A stretch of DNA of 64,000 nucleotides from Rhinopithecus roxellana. Lineage: Eukaryota; Chordata; Mammalia; Primates; Cercopithecidae. The stretch is taken from positions 39,261,916 to 39,325,915 of the forward strand of contig NC_044553.1 of assembly GCF_007565055.1 (NCBI RefSeq). Direction: 5' to 3'. Under the pieces are notes generated by a model that made no database searches, was not told the origin of the DNA, and saw only the letters and a list, made by a program, of their open reading frames with translations. The position numbers and the translations under genes are program-made. Of the stretch, positions 48,437 to 60,979 are shown piece by piece; the first letter of the stretch is position 1; each line of letters opens with the position of its first letter.

Positions 48437-49531
48437 CAGCATCATCTATTTGTAATGAAAACCCATTAGAGGTAAATCCATGTGAGCCCTGGTCCCTGCA
48501 AAGCAGTCCTCTGCCCAGACCGTGGCATGCAGGTTGCTGGGCAGACAGTGGAAGGAGATTGGATCCTCAGGGATGGGAAATCTACAGCCTCTATGGCAGG
48601 CTTGATTTTTTAATAACTCAAGCCATTTGGGGCCAAATTTTGGTGAACGAGGTGGCAGAGATATGGATGGAAAACATCACTTAAGGGCAGACGCAAGATT
48701 GGATCTGCAGTGACACAGCTGCTTGCTTTGCATGATCTGATGGAAGATTTCTGTGTTAATGCCATGCATGGCAGATGGACACTGAAGCAAGGTCAAAGTT
48801 GGTGGTTTGGGGCCTTCTGAGATTCCAAAGCACATTGGTTCTTCTGGTCTTAATTTCTGCCTAAATGGCCACACACAATGTGTGGGGTGGATTCGGCAAG
48901 CCTGTAGCACAGAAACTGGAGTGGGGCCACACGCCTGTATCATGGGGTCCTCCACACCTGGAGCCCCTAATGGCTGGGGACTGGTTCCATGCACTGCCCA
49001 CATCAGCGACCACGTTAGGGGCTTCTTCCACCTCACTGCCTGCCTGTCCCCCCATGTGTGCTCTGGAGCCCTGTGTGTGCCACCCACTGTGTGCTCTGGG
49101 GTCTCATTAAACTAAGTGTGGTCTCCTCGGTGAGCACAGATTTATGTGCAGGGGCCTACGTACCAAGACAGAAAATATGCTTCTACCCTCAAGCCTTAAT
49201 CCCACGTGGCTGGGGTGATTACTCTCCTGCATCTAAGCAGGAAGGCTGTTGATGAGTCCAAGTCTGTTCCAGAGGCTTCCTGCTTTCCAGCCTCCTCCCC
49301 ACACCCACATCCAGGATGGAACAGAGCAGGATGGACAGGGTGTGCCCAGCCCTGCTGAAGGTCCTCCCTTCCAACAGCAGCATGTGAGTGACAGAAAACC
49401 TAACACAAAGCCTACCTTGTCTGGATTTAAGAAGTCGAAAGGCTAGAGAGCAACATGGATATCCTGATAAGCACCTTGTAAGAATAAGCTCTTGAAAAAG
49501 ACTAGAAAGAAGTGCTCTAAAATAATAATAA

Positions 49532-49692
49532 CAGGCAGGGCAAGGTGGCTCATATCTATAATCCTAGTGCTTTGGGAGGCTGAGGCAGGAAGATCACTCG
49601 AGCCTAGGAGGTCAAGGCTGAAGTAAGCTGCACTCCAGCCTGGGTAATAGAGTGAGACCCCATCTCAAGAAAAGAAAAAAGCAAAAGAAAAA
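49532..49692 (+). repeat. Deleted Alu monomer (FAM-like)
   Basis: The Alu 5' head is joined after a deletion to the 3' monomer end and an AAAAGAAAA tail. Confidence 0.75.
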
Positions 49693-50066
49693 GTAATAAT
49701 AATGGTTGTGACAGGATGGTGGGAGTAAAAGGTTTTTATTTGTTTTATTTTCCAGTGTTTCTTTAATATAGTAAAATACACAAGTGATCAATTTATTTTG
49801 ATCTTAAAAAAAAGCAAGTGCAATGTGACATACTAGATTTGTAGGTAATCCAGGAGAGTAATAACATGTGTCTTATCAAATGCAAAACTGACACAGACGT
49901 TACAGGCTGTGGATTCTCTAGAGTATATCCAGTTTTACAAGGGTTACGAAAAAAAGCAAACCAATCTGCTTTTGGAAAAACTGAGCACAAGGCAGGGGTT
50001 GGGGGAAAACTATGCTGATCATAAAAACATGATTTATAGAATAAGTATGATTTTGAGAAAAAAATA

Positions 50067-50345
50067 AACACTCTCACTCTGTTGCCTAGGCTGGAGAGCA
50101 ATGGCATGATCTCAGCTCACTGCAACCTCCGCCTCCTGGGTTCAAGTGATTCTCCTGCCTCAGCCTCCCGAGTAGCTGGGATTACAGGCTCCTGCCACCA
50201 TGCCCTGGTAATTTTTGTATATTTTAGTAGAGATGGGGTTTCACCATGTTGGCCAGGTTAGTCTTAAACTCCTGACCTCAGGTGATCCATCCGCCTCTGC
50301 CTCCCAAAGTGCTGGGATTACAGGTGTGAGCCACCACGCCCAGCC
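50067..50345 (-). repeat. Alu, minus orientation
   Basis: Dimer lacking its tail. Confidence 0.87.
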
Positions 50346-50349
50346 GAAT

Positions 50350-50659
50350 ATCTCTTTTTTTATTGAGACAGGGTCTCACTGTGTTGCCCAGGCTGGAGTG
50401 CAGTGGCATAATCTCAGCTCACTGCAGCCTTGACCTCCTACACCCAAACGATACTCCCACCTCAGCCTCCCAAGTAGCTGGCACTACAGGCACACACCAC
50501 CATGCCCAGCTAATTTTTTATTTCTATTTTTGTATTTTTGTAAAGACGAGGTCTCACCATGTTGCCCAGGTTGGTCTTGAACTCTTGGATTCAAGTGATC
50601 CTCCCGCCTTGGCCTCCCAAAGTGCTGGGATTACAGGCATGAGCCACCATAACCAGCCT
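50350..50659 (-). repeat. Old Alu (J-like), minus orientation
   Basis: Abuts the previous Alu; full dimer with a short T-run. Confidence 0.87.
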
Positions 50660-50829
50660 ATAGAATATCTCATGTGACTTCAGTTTATAGCTTCATGTTC
50701 AATACATGTTACATAAAAATAGACATCAAAAGTACTAAGCTGCGGGAGCCACACTCCAAGTGAGACTTGGAGTCCAAATCATTCCAGCTTCCTGGTAGTC
50801 ACACTTTTCTATAGTCTCTTTCCTCTTTA

Positions 50830-51228
50830 TATCAGGGTTGTTTTGTGTGACCAACAGAATACAACAGAAGCAATGTCACCTCTGAGGCCAGGTCATGAAA
50901 TATGGAATGGCCCTGCCTCTGCCCCTTCTTGTGGATCACTCGCTCTGGGAGAGGCCAGCTACCATGTTGTGAGCAGGTCCAATGGTGAGGAACTGAGGCC
51001 TCTAGCGAAGAGCCATGTGAACAAGGCACCCTGGAAGTGAGTCTCCACCTTAGTCCAGCTGTTGGCAACTACAGCCCCGACCAACATCTTCACACAACCC
51101 CACAAACCACCTGAGCCCGAACCACCCAGTGGAGCCACTCCCTGACGCCTGATTCTCAGAAACCATGCGAGATTATAAAGCTACTAATTTGGGGTAATTT
51201 TTTGGAGTGATAGATAACTAATAAATAA
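50830..51228 (+). mobile_element. MLT1-like MaLR LTR, plus orientation
   Basis: The 3' part has the typical MLT1 order: 'tgattctcagaaaccatgcg', 'agattataaagctactaatt', 'tggggtaat', then 'gatagataactaata'. Solo and old. Confidence 0.65.
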
Positions 51229-51685
51229 TATATAAAATAAACTATGTAAATGATATGATTTTTAAAATTGTATTTTACAAGATATGTATCTTAACATTGT
51301 TCTTTATGACATAAGAATCGCTAAACTCCTTAAATTGAAAGAAAGTCATTGATAGAATCTAATGCCCTCAATTTGGGGAAAAAAAAAAAGAAGCTATTTA
51401 AAAAATGGTTTCATTTACAAATAAGACTTTGAAATTATTTTCAATGGCTCATCATACTGGTTAAACTACATCTACACTGTTTCAACTATTACCAACTTCA
51501 AATCTACCCAAATTAGTGAAGTTCTACAGTATGCAAGAGAGTTCTTTATGCTAAATCACATCCTTTGGAGAATGAGCAAAGTCTTACAAAGATCAGAAAA
51601 GGGCTTTTGGAAAGGGACAGCTCTCCTCCCCCTTAGCTATAAAATCCAAAACCCGCTCACCCGTTATGCAGCAGGTGTGACATAC

Positions 51686-51822
51686 CTGTGACGAGCTCAC
51701 AATCCTCCTCTTATCTTTGCACCAGTCCATGCACAGGACTTTGTTCCCATGGCCTTTGAGGGTCCTTCTGGTCTTCATGACAAACTGCCCCAGGGCCTCT
51801 ACCCGCTCCGCCACCTGGTGCA
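51686..51822 (-). CDS. GNB5: GNB5 coding exon 2: G protein subunit beta-5 (gene description)
   Basis: 137 bp; acceptor TTCCAG (exon starts TG, completing Leu-38), donor CAG/GTATGT. It encodes residues 39-83: HQVAERVEALGQFVMKTRRT is the end of the N-terminal helix, and LKGHGNKVLCMDWCKDKRRI VSSSQ opens WD blade 1. G-beta-5 is the divergent G-beta that pairs, not with ordinary G-gamma, but with the GGL domain of R7 RGS proteins (RGS6/7/9/11). This stabilises them and speeds GTP hydrolysis on Gi/o proteins in neurons, retina and heart. Ser-81, a site of a known human disease missense change (S81L), is the normal Ser (TCG). Coding exons 2-11 in this window total 950 nt. With the 112 nt expected from exon 1 this gives exactly 353 codons plus stop. 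Confidence 0.97.
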
Positions 51823-52109
51823 CTGGAAGGACAAGGCCATAGTCAGTCCCCTTGCTAAGGACCAGGTTCTGGGCTTTGGGCTGGCACAGCACAGAAACAG
51901 GCTCCGCACAGGGATGCAGTGCCATGGGTTTCCTTCACAAGAAGCCACAGCTTGATTCTCTGATTCTTTACCATTACATCCTAGCAGTACTCCTTCTTTT
52001 AAGATCAGTAGAGGGTAGAGATGACACTGCCATTCTCTCTTTGTGTTTAAGACCCTATATTTTTCAAAGCACTTTTATCTATGCATGTTGAGGGATTAAC
52101 AACAAGACC

Positions 52110-52310
52110 ACCTCATATTCATAAAGCACTACATAAAATTCTTCCCTTTAAGGGCCACAGCTCCGAGAGGAGGGCAGGACAGGCAGCAGAGTGAGACTGC
52201 TATGCCCATTTAGCAGGTGGGGAAACAGACTCACAGAGGTTATCTGGCTAAGACAAGTTCATACGACCACCAGCGAACCAGGGTGGGGCTTCTGGTTCTC
52301 CTGCCTACCA
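52110..52310 (+). repeat. MIR, plus orientation
   Basis: 'tatgcccatttagcaggtgg' then 'ggaaacagactcacagaggt' follow the MIR core. Confidence 0.65.
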
Positions 52311-53549
52311 CTCTCACATCACAAGGAAAACTGACTTTACAAAACTGTTCCATCAGGACTATAAGGTACACCCTGCGGCTCTACCCCTGGCTGTGTCTAG
52401 CTGACCCTCTGTGTGCCTAGCACCAGCCTGGACCGTGGCAGGTACCTCACACACATGGCGCAGGAAAGAATGAACCAGCGAACTGCCAAGCAAGCTGTCT
52501 GCAAACTGCATACCTGTGAGTATACTGAAAAACTTACCGTCCACAGAAATCAATGCAATGTCCTAAAAGTCTGAACACACGATCCACTCATAGCACCACT
52601 TATACCAGAAAGGAGAACCAAAAGTCAATCTCTCAGGGCTGGGACAACAGCTTCTTTTCTGAGGCCAAGGGCGAGCTTTCTAGGGGCTTGTAGAGAAGCT
52701 GAGACTCATGAGTCTGAGAGGGACAAGTTCATAGGAAATGGCTGGAAAGTCACAAAGACCAGCTGGTCCAGACCCTTCATCATGCAGGGGAGGACGCCCA
52801 GGTCTGCAGGGATCCTGCGGCCACTCCCCACTTCCCTCTCTTGTTGGTGGTATATGAGAAGGAGAAGCCAGGGCTCTGAACTCTCCATCTACATCTCCTT
52901 CTTTGAAACCTCTCAGCTGGCCTTTCTCCAGGCAGGTGAGGAGGGTAGAGGGCATTTTCAGGGGGGAACAGCCTAGGCAAACAGACAGAGGAACAGGGTG
53001 GGAAGAGGCAAGGTAGCTGCCCCTCATGTCTTCCCAGGGAGCTGCTGAGGCTTGACGGGGCTGTGGCCCATTTCCCTTCAACTGGCAGCCTGCACCGAGA
53101 GGGGCTGACTCTGTGGTCTGAGTTCTATGACAGCAGCATCCCTTCCTGGGAAATCCTTCCTCCCATTCTTCCCTCCCCAAAATGCTTCAGTGTATATGTC
53201 CTAAAAACAAAGAACTCTCTTAAATAACCGAAGCATAATGATCAAAATTAGAAAATTAATGCTGAAACAATACTAATCTACAGACTTAGTAGACTAGTCT
53301 GTATCTAGATACTGCCTATTATCCAAATAATAACCTTCACAGCAAAAGGAAATCCATGGTCAGAGATTGAATTCAGTTGTCATGTTTATTGAGGCCCCAG
53401 TTATTTGGTTCCTTCTTGTAATGTGGTCTGTGCTTCCTTGAGATTAGTTTGGGTAAAACACGTTTGGCAGGGACACAGAGATGGGGTGCTGAGCTAATGT
53501 CACTGCCTCCCGCCTGGGCATAGGAGTCCCACTGCCGGTGGGGTCACCG

Positions 53550-54060
53550 GGGATCATCTGGTTAAGGGGGCACTTGCCAGGTCTCTCCACTGGAGAGTTA
53601 CCATTTCACCTTTTGTAATGAAAAGTGTCTTGTTAGGGAGGTACTCTGAGACTATAAAAACGTCGTGTTACCCCTCAAACCTCAATGACCTTAATTTAAT
53701 ACCGCTAATGATTCTGGTCTGAACGAGTGATCGTGACGATGGCTGGCAAGTGGTGATCTTTCTCAGTCCACCCTTCCCTCTGCATTCATTAGTTGGCTTT
53801 CTAAGGAGGAGCTTTGCCTCCTCCCCGGTTATTTATTTATTCATTGATTTATATTAGTAGAGACTCATGGGTTCTCACTTTATTCAAGAGGTTGTAATCC
53901 ATTACTAATACTATTGACCTTGATCTTCAAATTGTCCCAGGTGATGGGGAGCCCCATCAAGCAGGTTCCCGTGACCTTCTGACATGTCCCCCTCATACTC
54001 TGAGCACTTCTCATTCCAAGCTTCCATTGTTCCTTCCCTGTCCTTGCCCTAAAATCAGCT
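53550..54060. mobile_element. Degraded LINE-like (L1M type) segment
   Basis: Shares phrase order with 39.4-39.95 kb ('gttataatcc..', 'ttcaaattgtcccaggtgat', 'gagcacttctcattccaagc'). Ancient; strand not assigned. Confidence 0.4.
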
Positions 54061-54181
54061 GCTTCTCCAAGAAGTTTTAGTTCCTTTTAGTTGCCTCGTT
54101 TCTTTGTGATAAAAGAGCAAAGTTGCACATGGGCTAAAAGTCTTTGTGAAAATCCAAACTGTAAAAATACTTGCTAAACTA

Positions 54182-54507
54182 GGCCAGGCGCAGTGGCTCA
54201 CATCTGTAATCCCAGCACTTTGGGAGGCCAAGGTAGGTGGATTGCTTGAGCTCAGGAGTCTGAGATCAGCCTGCGCAACATGGTGAAACCCTGTCTCTAC
54301 CAAAAATACAAAAACTTGGCTGGGTGTGGTGGCACATGTCTGTCATCCCAGCTACTTGGGAGGCCGAGGTGGGAGAATTGCCTGAGCCCGGGGGCAGAGG
54401 TCACAGTGGGCAGAGGTCGTAGTGAGCCAAGATTGCGCCATGCACTCCAGCCTGGGTGACAGAGCCAGACCTTGTCTAAACAAACAAACAAACAAAAAAC
54501 CCAAAAA
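54182..54507 (+). repeat. Alu with target duplication, plus orientation
   Basis: Full dimer with a small internal duplication (gaggtc...gaggtc near 54.39-54.42 kb) and a CAAA tail. CTTGCTAAACT flanks both sides. Confidence 0.9.
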
Positions 54508-54689
54508 TCTTGCTAAACTCTAAAGTGCTACATGAATGTTCAATTATTATGTCATTGTTTCTGCTAAAACATTGCATTATTTACTGCCACAAAACAGCAT
54601 ATTCGTCTTTTATAGATATGTTCTTTACAAAATACATCAAATGAAGTTTAAAAACAGATTGAATTTTCCAAATTCTTATAGTTATAGAA

Positions 54690-54979
54690 CTTTTTTTTTT
54701 TTGAGACGGAGTCTTGCTCTGTCACCCAGGCTGGAGTGCAGTGGCATGATCTCGGCTCACTGCAACCTCTACCTTCCGGTTCAAGCGATTCTCCTGCCTC
54801 AGCCTACTGAGTAGTTGGATTATAGGCACGTACCGCCATGCCCAGCTAATTTTTGTATTTTTAGTAGAGACGGGTTTCACCATGTTAGCCAGGATGGTCT
54901 CAATCATCTGACCTCGTGATCCACCCACCTTGGCCTCCCAAAGTGCTGGGATTACAGGAGTGATCCACCGCACCCGGCC
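54690..54979 (-). repeat. Alu (Y/S-like), minus orientation
   Basis: T-run then a full dimer with a few small deletions. Confidence 0.9.
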
Positions 54980-55599
54980 ATATAGGTCTTTTATATAAGG
55001 CTCTATCGGCCCAGAGTTGTGAGCATATTTTATTTAGTATTTTACTTTGAAATTTTACATCAACATTATTGCTGCTTCCCCCAATTCAGCACTAGGACAG
55101 CCATAACTTTTTGATAATTTCCCTTTTAATAAAAAAGATGATTCACCCAACCAAAATAGAGCCCTCCTTACATAACGTGAATTTGAATAGATCCCAACTA
55201 TTAATTATTTTTTCTCACTACATTTTTTTTCTTCCCACATGTAGATCACTGCCAACCCACTCCATCCTGTTTCTATCTGCCAAATTTTGCATCCATGGAA
55301 TCAAAAACAATTTTTTAAATTAAATATTAGGAAGTTTAAAAAAAAAAGGCCTAGAAATGAGCTGAATATGTGCTGGGTATTACTTGTGCGAACTTGGTTC
55401 AGGGAAGATGTGGTTTCTCCTTTGCCTTCTGGAGGATCATTCCTCCAGGATTTAATTTTTTTTTTTTAATGTTGAATATAACCAGTTGGTTTCTATAATA
55501 AGAATTTGCTAGAATATAATGGCAACCTGTTAAGAAATTCCACTAGCTCCAGGAAGACAGGAGTGCTGTCTTGTTTGATCTTCAGAGGCAAAACTGGAG

Positions 55600-55825
55600 C
55601 AAAGCAGTTAAAAATCCAGGTTCTGGATGTGGGGGCCTGGGTCAAAGCCTGGCTCTGCCACACACCAGCTGCACAACCTTGAGCAAATACTTTCTCGCCA
55701 CCTCTCTTCCCCTGTGGGGTTGTGGGGACAACTATTCAAGCCTGGCACAAAGGGAACACTTGATAAGGGTTGGCTATGACATTCTCCAGCTTGGCCTACA
55801 GTGAGTACCCAGTAATATTTACTGA
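55600..55825 (-). repeat. MIR, minus orientation
   Basis: The reversed MIR order is seen: 'ggctctgccacacaccagct', 'ttgagcaaatactttctcgc'. Confidence 0.55.
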
Positions 55826-57069
55826 AGGAATAAATGAAATGCTTAGTGTTTATTCAATTTCAATCAACGGCAGCAATCCTAAGCAGCAGTTTTTGGTGGA
55901 CCAACAAAACAATCAAGCCTCTTTCCCTTCTTTTTCTGTACCTCTCCCTATCCCTAATCCATCATCCCTACTTCAGCTGTCAAGCAACTCACCACTTTAA
56001 CAGGGCACGCTCACTAGCACTGGGAGTGGGAGGCACACACATGGTTTCAGACCTATTTTCTGATCCAAGGAGCTCACCAGCCTTTTGTTTTTAAAAAAAG
56101 TTCCTTTTTTTCTTTTCCCCCTCCTGGCCCTCTCCTGTTCCCTGAGCTACTTGGATTTGGTCGTTACCACACACAAACCCTTATGCCATTTAGATACAGC
56201 TCAAACTCTTTCCTAGTTCATTCCAGTTCAGTCTGTGCCAGCCCCTGGAACCACCCAGGTATATGAGAGTCAGTCCCTGCCCTCACTGGAGTTCAGAGTC
56301 AAGGGAAGAGATGGAGCCATAACGATGATTTCCACACAATGTGGGACTTGCTAAGCAAGATGTGCGGACACAGGAAGCTTCTGTCCCAGAGGACTGGGGC
56401 ACTGCACTGGGCCTTTTGGGGTGGCATCTGAGCGCAGGTGAAAGGATAAAAAGGTGAGTCAGATGAGAGGAGGTCCTAGGTGGGTACACTAAGCTGAGGA
56501 AATGGCAAAAGCAAAGGCCCAACAATAACACTGATGGAAAATTTTTTATATCAGTATTTTTTAGGGGTGGAATAAATAACTTGATTGCAGAGATAGGGGT
56601 AGGTGCGGGCAAGTAATGGCGCTGTACCCTCATGACAGAGCTCATTTATCCCACAGTGACAGCAGCCTGCTGTCATCAGAGGACTGGCGTGGTCGGATCT
56701 GCCTTGTCATGACTATCTGTGGCTGCAGCGCTGGAGGACAGCGCTGGCGGAGACAGCACTGGAGGAGGGAAACCGGGGAAGAGACTCCTCTTCTTTGGCA
56801 GGCCCCTCTGCAGTGGACACACCTTCTGCTGCACCGCCCTTCTCCGTGGTCCCTCCAAGGTCAGACTGGAACAGCCCAGAAACTGCTCCCCGTACCTGGA
56901 TGTTCTCCTTCCCACGTCCAGGGAGAGGATGCCTGCCTCTGTAGCCTCCAGGCTTGGTTGGGTCCCATGAAGCTTGAGAGGCTGAATATTCTGGATGCCA
57001 GTCCAGACCGAGGAATCAGAATCCAAGTCATGGGAGGAACTCAAGAGGAAGTGTATACAGGCCAGTGAA

Positions 57070-57205
57070 TGTTTGCTGCTTGAATGATGGTTCCAGAATC
57101 TCTACTATGTGCCAAGAACTGTGCCAAGTGCTTGGGTACAGAAAAGAGTAACCAGTCTCTGCTCTTACTGAGCTCACAGTCTGGAGGGGGCAGACCTAGG
57201 TCAGC
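57070..57205 (+). repeat. MIR/L2-like fragment
   Basis: 'tctactatgtgccaagaact' followed by 'gctcttactgagctcacag' is the usual ancient-SINE/LINE2 pattern. Confidence 0.45.
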
Positions 57206-57393
57206 ACCCAGGTAACAACTACAGTGCAGTGTGATGGTGGCTGACAGAGGCTGTCACCCAGGGTCAGGGAGCCAGAGGGGAACAGGCTGACTCTGCTGGC
57301 AGGTGTGGTCATTAGAGGGGATGTCACTGAAGCCTAGTTTGGAGGATGCATAGGAGTTGGGGTGGAAAAGGGTAGGTGGGAAATTAGCTTCTT

Positions 57394-57706
57394 TTTTTTT
57401 TTCTTTGTGCGGGGGCGGGGGGTGGGGATGGAGTCTCGCTCTGTTGCCCAGGCTGAAGTGCAATGGAGTGATCTTGGCTCACTGCAACCTCCGCCTCCTG
57501 GGTTCAAACAATTCTCCTGTCTCAGCCTCCCGAGTAGCTGGGATTCCAGGCCCATGCCACCACATCTGGCTAATTTTTGAATTTTTAGCAGAGATGTGGT
57601 TTCACCATGTTGGCCAGGCTGGTCTCAAACTCCTGACCTCAGGAGATCCACCTGCCTCTGCCTCCCAAAGTGTTGGGATTACAGGCATGAGCCACTGAGC
57701 CTGGCT
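57394..57706 (-). repeat. Alu with 16-bp target duplication
   Basis: Full dimer with a G-rich interruption near its tail. GGGAAATTAGCTTCTT is present at 57378-57393 and 57707-57722. Confidence 0.93.
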
Positions 57707-58217
57707 GGGAAATTAGCTTCTTAATGTCTACATTTGTTGCTGTTTTTTAGGAAAACGGCAGACAATGACCCAATTCATGGGAGTGTTCTGAGGTTCAACT
57801 GAGAAGGCAAATTAAAGTGCCTAACAGGCAGCTGGCAGGCCAGGAGTGGCAAATCTAGAGTTGGTGTACTAGGAACTGAGAACTAGAAGACTGGAAACAA
57901 CATGAGCGGGAGAAAAAGGGGGCTTTTGAAATGGCAGCTCATGAAAACTAGAGATCATGTTTAGAATAGCAGAGAATGGGTGAGTGAAAAGAGGCGTTGT
58001 GAATGGAGAGATGGTTTTGTCTTGATTGCCTTTTATAGAATTATGGAAGTAAATGTATATTCATTGAAAATAATCAGAAAATAAAAATATATGGTAACTT
58101 AGAATTCTGCTTAGCCCGACCATTCTTATCATTTGGTGTGTACCCTTCCAGCCTTTCCTCCACATATGTGCACACACATATATATGTGTGTAAGCAGAAA
58201 ACATGCCACATAAAATT

Positions 58218-58266
58218 TGGGGGACTACAGGCATGGGATTATAGGCGTGAGCCACCACACCCAGCC
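58218..58266 (-). repeat. Short Alu fragment
   Basis: Only the terminal about 48 bp of an Alu (5' end in sense), within LINE-like sequence. Confidence 0.65.
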
Positions 58267-58469
58267 TATCTATCATTTTTAATGACTGCATAACACTCCA
58301 CTGTATACACATACTATAATCTCTGACTTTCCTGCTGGCGGACACTTACTTTGACCCAGGGCTACCATGATACCCTTGTACTGTATTATCTCCTTAAATA
58401 AATTCCAAATCATTGAATTGCTGAGTCAAAGGGAAAGCATATTTTTTAAGGCTTTTGATGTATGTTACC

Positions 58470-58615
58470 AATATCCACCACTGATTGTGTGTCTCCTGGG
58501 TGACGGTCGCTGGGCTGAGTGCTTTACACAACAGCCTGAGGACAAAGGCTTTATCTCCATCTCCACAGATGAGGAGCCTGGAGCTCAGAGAGGCTAAGGA
58601 CCTCACACACATATA
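58470..58615 (+). repeat. MIR, plus orientation
   Basis: 'ctgagtgctttacacaacag' and 'cacagatgaggagcctggag' follow the MIR core. Confidence 0.6.
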
Positions 58616-58767
58616 CTTGGATCCCTAAGAACATTTACATATCTTCAATAATGGGCGAACCTGTGGGCAGGTGGTTCTCATTATCTAGAAAATCAAGGAG
58701 TAGGTGAGGCATTGACAATGGTTTCTTAGTCCAGGAGACATCCTAACTTTGGATCCTCCATGCCTCT

Positions 58768-58769
<2 letters not shown>

Positions 58770-58805
<36 letters not shown>

Positions 58806-59092
58806 AGACAGAGTCTCACTCTGTTGCCCAGGGCTGGAGTACAGTGGTGTGATCTTGGCTCACTGCAACCTCCACCTCCCAGGTTAAAGAAATTTTCATG
58901 TCTCAGCCTCTCAAGCAGCTGGGATTACAGGCATGCGCCATCACGCCTGGCTAATTTTTGTATTTTTTTTTTTGGAGAGGTGGGGTTTCACCATGTTGCC
59001 CAGGTTGGTCTCGAACTCCTGGCCTCAAGTGATCCACCCGCCTCGGCCTCCCAAAGGGCTGGGATTACAGGTGTGAGCCATCGTGCCTGGCC
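58770..59092 (-). repeat. Alu with T35-type tail, minus orientation
   Basis: A reversed tail of about 34 T (58770-58803) precedes a full dimer. Confidence 0.9.
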
Positions 59093-60362
59093 ATACCTCT
59101 TTGATGTAGCCAGATCAATGGGCTGCAGAGCTAGAGAGCCTAGATCAGGAGTGAAGAAACCTGTCTGGGTCTTGGCTTGGCCACCACTTGGCTGGAAGAA
59201 TCATGGAAAGCGAGACACAGAAGAGACCTGAATGACTCAACAAGCAAGGACAGAGCACCTTTCACAGGCTGGTCCTGTGCTGTGCGCCAGGCGGAACCTG
59301 ATGGATGGCTCCCAACTGGATGGAACTTGGAGTTGGGTAACTATGTGGAGCGGTAGTCTTCAAGCTCCCATTTTACTTATACGAGTCTCCCCCAACTGCC
59401 TCTGCTTTGGCTCATAGACAAAATATTACCAGAAGTCCAATATGGAAAACAGATGAAGGTAGAACTGAGCTGGTGAACAGTGGAGGGAGGGTGACGGCCA
59501 GACACAAAGGCACGTCTACCCCTAAGTTCCAAATATCACTCTACCGCCGGAGTCCAAACAGCAAGCCTGAAGGCCAGTGAGCTACACCAAGCCCCCTCGC
59601 TTCTCAGAAAAGGAAAACAGGGCCTGAGGGAAGAGCACAGTTAACAAATAAAAGGTGAACACATGTCTCCTCTGGGCCTGGACCCTGCTCTGTAAAATGA
59701 GGGTATTAGAGTGTATCTCACAGGGCCTTGGAAATATGATATAATTTTGGCCAAATCTTAACTTTTCATCAAGATGTGGCTTACTCTCAACTTTCAGGAA
59801 ATAGTTTTGTTATTTATTTTATAATCTGTGCATACATGAACTGAAAGCAAAAGATATGGTGTGCAGCTCAATACACAAGAATTCAAACCACGTAAATTTA
59901 TAAAGCGAAAATTCACAACAGGGTCCTTCTCATTACATCATAAGGCAATGGGGGAAAAAAAAAGGAACCAAAGCATGAACAAGCTCTAAAATGTCCCTGA
60001 AAATGAATACTCTGAAACTGATTGTAAAGAAAACAAGTGAAATGTCTTAAATAGGAAGACAAAACTATTCAAAAAACGATCTGGAATCACTTTCAAATTT
60101 GCACTAATATATACAGTCTTTTCATGGCACCTTTTGGTAGATTAAAGGAATCAAGGAAAATAAAATTAATGCTAATTTAAAAAAACTCCTGTAGTCTGAT
60201 TCTGTGCCAAAGTAGAATGGGATAGGATGGATACAAAACCCTCAAATAGGCTGATCCGAGTGTAATGGTGTTTACTACTAATTAATTACAACCAGTTACA
60301 GATTTCTTTGTTCCTTCTCCACTCCCACTGCTTCACTTGACTAGCCTTAAAAAACAAAACCA

Positions 60363-60977
60363 GGCCGGGCGCGGTGGCTCAAGCTTGTAATCCCAGCACT
60401 TTGGGAGGCCGACACGGGCGGATCACGAGGTCAGGAGATTGAGACCATCCTGGCTAACCCAGTGAAACTCCGTCTCTACTAAAAAAAATACAAAAAACTG
60501 GCCGGGCGCGGTGGCTCAAGCCTGTAATCCCAGCACTTTGGGAGGCCGAGACGGGTGGATCATGAGGTCAGGAGATCGAGACCACCCTGGCTAACACGGT
60601 GAAACCCCGTCTCTACTAAAAAAATACAAAAAACTAGCCGGGCGTGGTGGCGGGCGCCTGTAGTCCCAGCTACTCGGGAGGCTGAGGCAGGAGAATGGCG
60701 TGAACCCGGGAGGCGGAGCTTACAGTGAGCTGAGATCCGGCCACTGCACTCCAGTCTGGGCGACAGAGCGAGACTCCGTCTCAAAAAAAAGAAAAAAAAA
60801 AACACTAGCCGGGCGAGGTGGTAGGCGCCTATAGTCCCAGCTACTTGGGAGGCTGAGGCAGGAGAATAGCGTAAACCCGGGAGGCGGAGCTTGCAGTGAG
60901 TTGAGATCCGGCCATTGCACTGTAGCCTGGGCCACAGAGCGAGACTCTGTCTCAAAAAAAAAAAAAAAAAAAAAAAA
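60363..60977 (+). mobile_element. AluY inserted inside another AluY (Old World monkey type)
   Basis: The outer Alu runs 60363-60499, is interrupted in its A-rich linker, and resumes at about 60807 to an A-tail ending near 60978. The inner Alu is complete (60500 to about 60802, with its own tail). The linker bases AAAAAACT recur after the inner tail as an imperfect target duplication. Both copies show GGCTCAAGC.TGTAATCC, GAGACGGG/GACACGGG and GAGATCCGGCCA, bases I associate with cercopithecid AluYR. Confidence 0.92.
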
Positions 60978-60979
60978 AC

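Larger units (their letters stand above)
47315..51685 (-). other. GNB5: GNB5 intron 2
   Basis: 4.4-kb intron (donor GTATGT). Contains four Alus and an MLT1-like LTR (listed). 47.3-48.1, 48.45-49.5 and 51.23-51.68 kb are unclassified; the overlapping open frames at 48.7-49.1 kb on both strands show no recognised protein. Confidence 0.9.

Noticed and set aside
48677..49115. Overlapping 136- and 102-codon frames on opposite strands in GNB5 intron 2
   Set aside because: No similarity recognised; mirrored open frames in moderately GC-rich intronic DNA are expected by chance.
56616..57068. 150-codon plus-strand frame in GNB5 intron 1
   Set aside because: No recognised domain, overlapping frames on both strands, no splice or start context; part lies in an ancient repeat-like stretch.
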